Positions 5,795-7,839 of a DNA stretch of 7,839 nt are shown piece by piece. The DNA comes from Clostridium sp. AF27-2AA. Lineage in GTDB: Bacteria; Bacillota; Clostridia; Lachnospirales; Lachnospiraceae. Position 1 is the stretch's first letter, and each line of letters begins with the position of its first letter. The notes under the pieces were generated by a model. The model saw only the letters and a program-made list of their open reading frames with translations, had not been told where the DNA came from and did not search any database. The translations under genes were made by a program, and so were the position numbers. The stretch is from NCBI RefSeq assembly GCF_003478505.1, contig NZ_QUFI01000061.1, forward strand, positions 1 to 7,839. The letters run 5' to 3'.

Positions 5795-7174
5795 TTACTT
5801 CAGTATCTGATAGCTCATCATAAAAAGAATAACCATCAGACCTAAAAATATCTTGACCAGTTTCTGATACATCGTTGTTGCCGCACTTATGAGTGGGTTC
5901 CAGGTTTCCTCTGGGCCAGGCATATTGTTTTTATTGCTCCAATTTTCTCCAGTTATCTTCTGGGCATAGAGACGGTTGGATGCATAAGAGAGCATTTCCT
6001 TGGCGGCTTCTGCCTCGTGTTCTGACAATTCAAGGGTTCTGCCATCTGCGAAAGAGAGCATTTTCCATTTGCCTGCTTTCTTTCTCGGGGAGGCCCATCC
6101 GCTGATGTCTGTGAGAAGCGGAAGATAGTAAACACCGGCGGCGTCCTGTTCGTCAATGATAAAATGATGAGTGACCGTGAACGATCTGTTGCTGGAAACT
6201 GGCTGCATGAGAAAATATTCCGTACAGAAAAGCTCTCTGATCTGCTTGCGCTGTCCCCATGCATCGAAGCAGGAAAGTGTCCGCATGACCGGACCAATGG
6301 CGATAAGAACGACAAACACTGCGCCTGTCAGCAGCAAAAAGACTGCGTATATCATAATCGACGAGTAATCACTGAAAGGCGATGCCGCTTCCCGAAGCAT
6401 CACTCCACAAAGCGGAATCACCAACGCAGCTTCCAGCAGGGAAATCCCACGAAAAATTGCATTCTGGCAAAACAGATAATAAAAGCTGACAAAGGTATCA
6501 GCATTCTGCCCACTATGGTAGCGAAGCGGAATTCGCATAAGCAAAAGTTCAGACAAAAGGCCGACAAGCAGCACCACTTCCTTGCATACAAGGATATAAA
6601 TTCCATACATCCATATATAGAGCCAGGTTCTGCGGGAGCCATAAAGGGCCAGTAAATCTCCAGCCTCCGCATTTTCCAGAACACTATTCAGGATCTTTTC
6701 CCCGAAAAACAGGTGATAACCGATGCCCAATATCAGTATGATCCATGCAATATAATCAGGAATGCAGGACAGCACCCAGCGTTTGCGGCTACCGTGTTCA
6801 TGTCTCCTTTGTCGTAAGAGCCCGATTCCCCATAGAATCGGATAAAGAAATACAATAAGAAGCAGCGCAAGATTCGTTTGTGGCTGTATTACCGTTATAA
6901 GCAGGCTCAGGCGTTTGGCCTGTGAAGCTATGCTCTGCAGATTCGGTACATGCGCAAAAATTGATAGCATCGACACGAAAATTACTGCAAAGACTCCTGG
7001 TATCGCCATCAGACTGAATGTTTCCGCTTTTGACTTGCGCTTCACCAGATTATATAGGTCGTTAAGATACAGACCTGCATTTAGATAAAGAAGTATTATT
7101 GTAAGCCAAAAGTCTGGTAAATAATCGGCATCCACCGTATATAATTGAAAGAAATCCAAGAGCGCCTCTATCAT
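5795..7174 (-). CDS. Polytopic membrane protein of unknown function
   Basis: I do not recognise this 459-residue protein. It has about eight hydrophobic segments, near residues 19-41, 53-74, 99-121, 135-157, 184-214, 239-261, 272-296 and 438-456. The basic stretches KRKSK (45-49) and RQRRHEHGSRKR (121-132) should be cytoplasmic, so N- and C-terminus probably face outward and the soluble part at about 297-437 inward. That part is rich in charged residues (FADGRTLELSEHEAEAAKEM) and could be a small regulatory domain. The final segment followed by only three residues resembles a tail anchor. No signal peptide, nucleotide-binding motif or transporter signature is seen. ATG at 7174 has GGGAGAAGAG upstream with its core slightly far (about 11 nt). 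It follows an IS605-type right end by 67 nt on the same strand, so any former operon partner upstream may have been separated. Confidence 0.75.
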   Translation of the reverse strand: MIEALLDFFQLYTVDADYLPDFWLTIILLYLNAGLYLNDLYNLVKRKSKAETFSLMAIPGVFAVIFVSMLSIFAHVPNLQSIASQAKRLSLLITVIQPQTNLALLLIVFLYPILWGIGLLRQRRHEHGSRKRWVLSCIPDYIAWIILILGIGYHLFFGEKILNSVLENAEAGDLLALYGSRRTWLYIWMYGIYILVCKEVVLLVGLLSELLLMRIPLRYHSGQNADTFVSFYYLFCQNAIFRGISLLEAALVIPLCGVMLREAASPFSDYSSIMIYAVFLLLTGAVFVVLIAIGPVMRTLSCFDAWGQRKQIRELFCTEYFLMQPVSSNRSFTVTHHFIIDEQDAAGVYYLPLLTDISGWASPRKKAGKWKMLSFADGRTLELSEHEAEAAKEMLSYASNRLYAQKITGENWSNKNNMPGPEETWNPLISAATTMYQKLVKIFLGLMVILFMMSYQILK

Positions 7175-7221
7175 TTTTCACTCTTCTCCCTATTGAGATT
7201 TATCCTGTTTATTCTTACGGA

Positions 7222-7386
7222 AACACCCTTGTTCATAGTCAGTGACATACTCCCACCACTTAGCTAACGCCTGAAGTGGGGGCTTCTCGTTCGATTGCCC
7301 GATAGGGCAAAGCATAAGCGAGCTATCCCCGTGTGTCCCACGGTTTTATTAGACATTATGATAGTATGGAATTTCTTCCGCAAGGA
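7222..7386 (-). ncRNA. Probable omega RNA (TnpB guide RNA) at the IS605-type right end
   Basis: The stretch after the tnpB stop codon has the folded right end typical of TnpB elements. On the plus-strand coordinates CCGTG/CACGG pair at 7329-7343, TTGCCC/GGGCAA close a GATA loop at 7295-7310, and CCACTT (7256-7261) pairs with AAGTGG (7274-7279) in the terminal hairpin. The minus-strand end reads GTATGTCAC, a usual end in Firmicute elements. Omega RNAs come from this region and carry the adjacent non-element DNA as guide; here that would be about 20 nt at 7222-7241. The 5' end of the RNA probably lies within tnpB and is not marked. The class is well known; boundaries are inferred. Confidence 0.6.
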
Positions 7387-7839
7387 TCAGGAGATTTTCT
7401 TTTCTGTATCAAGTATCATTCCAGATATTCGAATACCTTCCCTGCATATATTGATTGCTGCGTTTTGATCCCGGTCCATTCGATTTCCGCACGCACACTC
7501 ATAAATGCGATCACTCAATTGCAAATCCTCTTTTATGTTTCCACAGCAGCTGCAGGTTTTGGAGCTGGGATACCAGCGGTCAATACGGACCAGTTTCTTC
7601 CCGGCGCGTTCCATTTTATATGCCAGAAAATCCGTGAACATTCCCCAGCCATTGTCATGAACACGCTTTCCAAAACACATATCCCGGTTCATTTCTTTCA
7701 TATTCAGATCTTCCATGCACACGATATCATAGGAATTGGCTATCTTCCTCGACTCCTTATGCAAAAAATCCTTTCGCTGATGTGCGATATGGGTATGGAT
7801 CCGTGCCACTTTCTTCTTTTGCTTTTTATAACGGTTACT
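7242..7839 (-). mobile_element. IS200/IS605-type element, right end (partial)
   Basis: The right part of an IS605- or IS1341-type element, with the 3' part of tnpB and the subterminal hairpins of the right end. The terminal hairpin (about 7251-7285) is the kind recognised by the single-stranded HUH transposase TnpA. No inverted repeats or target duplication are expected in this group. The left end, and a tnpA if present, lie beyond the window. The exact end is set at GTCAC by analogy and could differ by a few bases. Confidence 0.65.
7387..7839 (-). CDS. tnpB: TnpB, RNA-guided nuclease of IS605-type elements, C-terminal part
   Basis: The gene runs off the right edge; 150 C-terminal residues are visible (reading begins SNRYKKQKKK at 7839). 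TnpB is an RNA-guided DNA nuclease, ancestor of Cas12, that helps the element persist. The visible part holds the RuvC-II motif CMEDLNM with the catalytic glutamate (residue 43 of the visible part), a zinc ribbon with CSCC (C96, C99) and ECACG (C115, C117), and the RuvC-III motif DRDQNAAINI with the last catalytic aspartate. Spacing between the motifs is normal and there is no break, so this half looks functional. The first RuvC aspartate and the RNA-binding N-terminal domain lie outside. A short tail follows the last motif, and the stop codon is followed at once by the omega RNA region. Confidence 0.92.
   Translation of the reverse strand, partial: SNRYKKQKKKVARIHTHIAHQRKDFLHKESRKIANSYDIVCMEDLNMKEMNRDMCFGKRVHDNGWGMFTDFLAYKMERAGKKLVRIDRWYPSSKTCSCCGNIKEDLQLSDRIYECACGNRMDRDQNAAINICREGIRISGMILDTEKKIS

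Noticed and set aside
5953..6315. A 120-codon minus-strand frame, and plus-strand frames at 6164-6655 and nearby
   Set aside because: All lie within the membrane protein gene in other frames, with compositions unlike real proteins and no start signals.

Overview
The window looks like an accessory region from a low-to-mid GC Firmicute, most probably a gut Lachnospiraceae (Clostridia). The grounds are AT-rich intergenic DNA, strong AGGAG-type ribosome binding sites, and the protein styles: an IS1634-type transposase, an IS605-type TnpB, HD-GYP proteins and Fe-dependent alcohol dehydrogenases. The assignment is by style, not by a marker gene. Nearly all coding is on the minus strand; only the transposase of the complete insertion sequence is on the plus strand.

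Left part (1-3166, minus strand). A tandem HD / HD-GYP phosphohydrolase gene (1913-3166) overlaps a MerR-type regulator gene (1096-1923), which probably starts at TTG with its Shine-Dalgarno inside the end of the HD-GYP gene. The two look like one translationally coupled signalling unit. Downstream lie two broken metabolic genes: the first 215 codons of a sedoheptulokinase-like FGGY kinase (337-984), joined abruptly to the last ~65 codons of an iron-containing alcohol dehydrogenase (144-365). This is a deletion scar. A hairpin terminator-like element and a cre-like palindrome lie at the left edge.

Middle part (3167-5431). A minus-strand-type terminator hairpin and a 13-nt direct repeat precede a complete IS1634-family (IS4 superfamily) insertion sequence. 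I place it at 3475-5425, with short inverted ends, a 6-bp ACGGGA direct repeat on both sides, a read-in-blocking hairpin, an extended -10 promoter, one 575-codon DDE transposase gene and its own terminator.

Right part (5432-7839). About 80 nt beyond the insertion sequence there is a compact stretch (5511-5690) of nested stem-loops and a long-range helix that no gene explains. It is the best candidate here for an undescribed structured RNA or fold-back element. Next comes an unrecognised 459-residue protein with about eight membrane segments (5795-7174, minus). Directly upstream of it sits the right end of an IS200/IS605-type element carrying tnpB (7387 to beyond the window edge) with a probable omega RNA whose guide would be read from the DNA just before the membrane gene.

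Apart from the HD-GYP/MerR pair, the genes do not form a common pathway; the window is a mosaic shaped by transposition and deletion.
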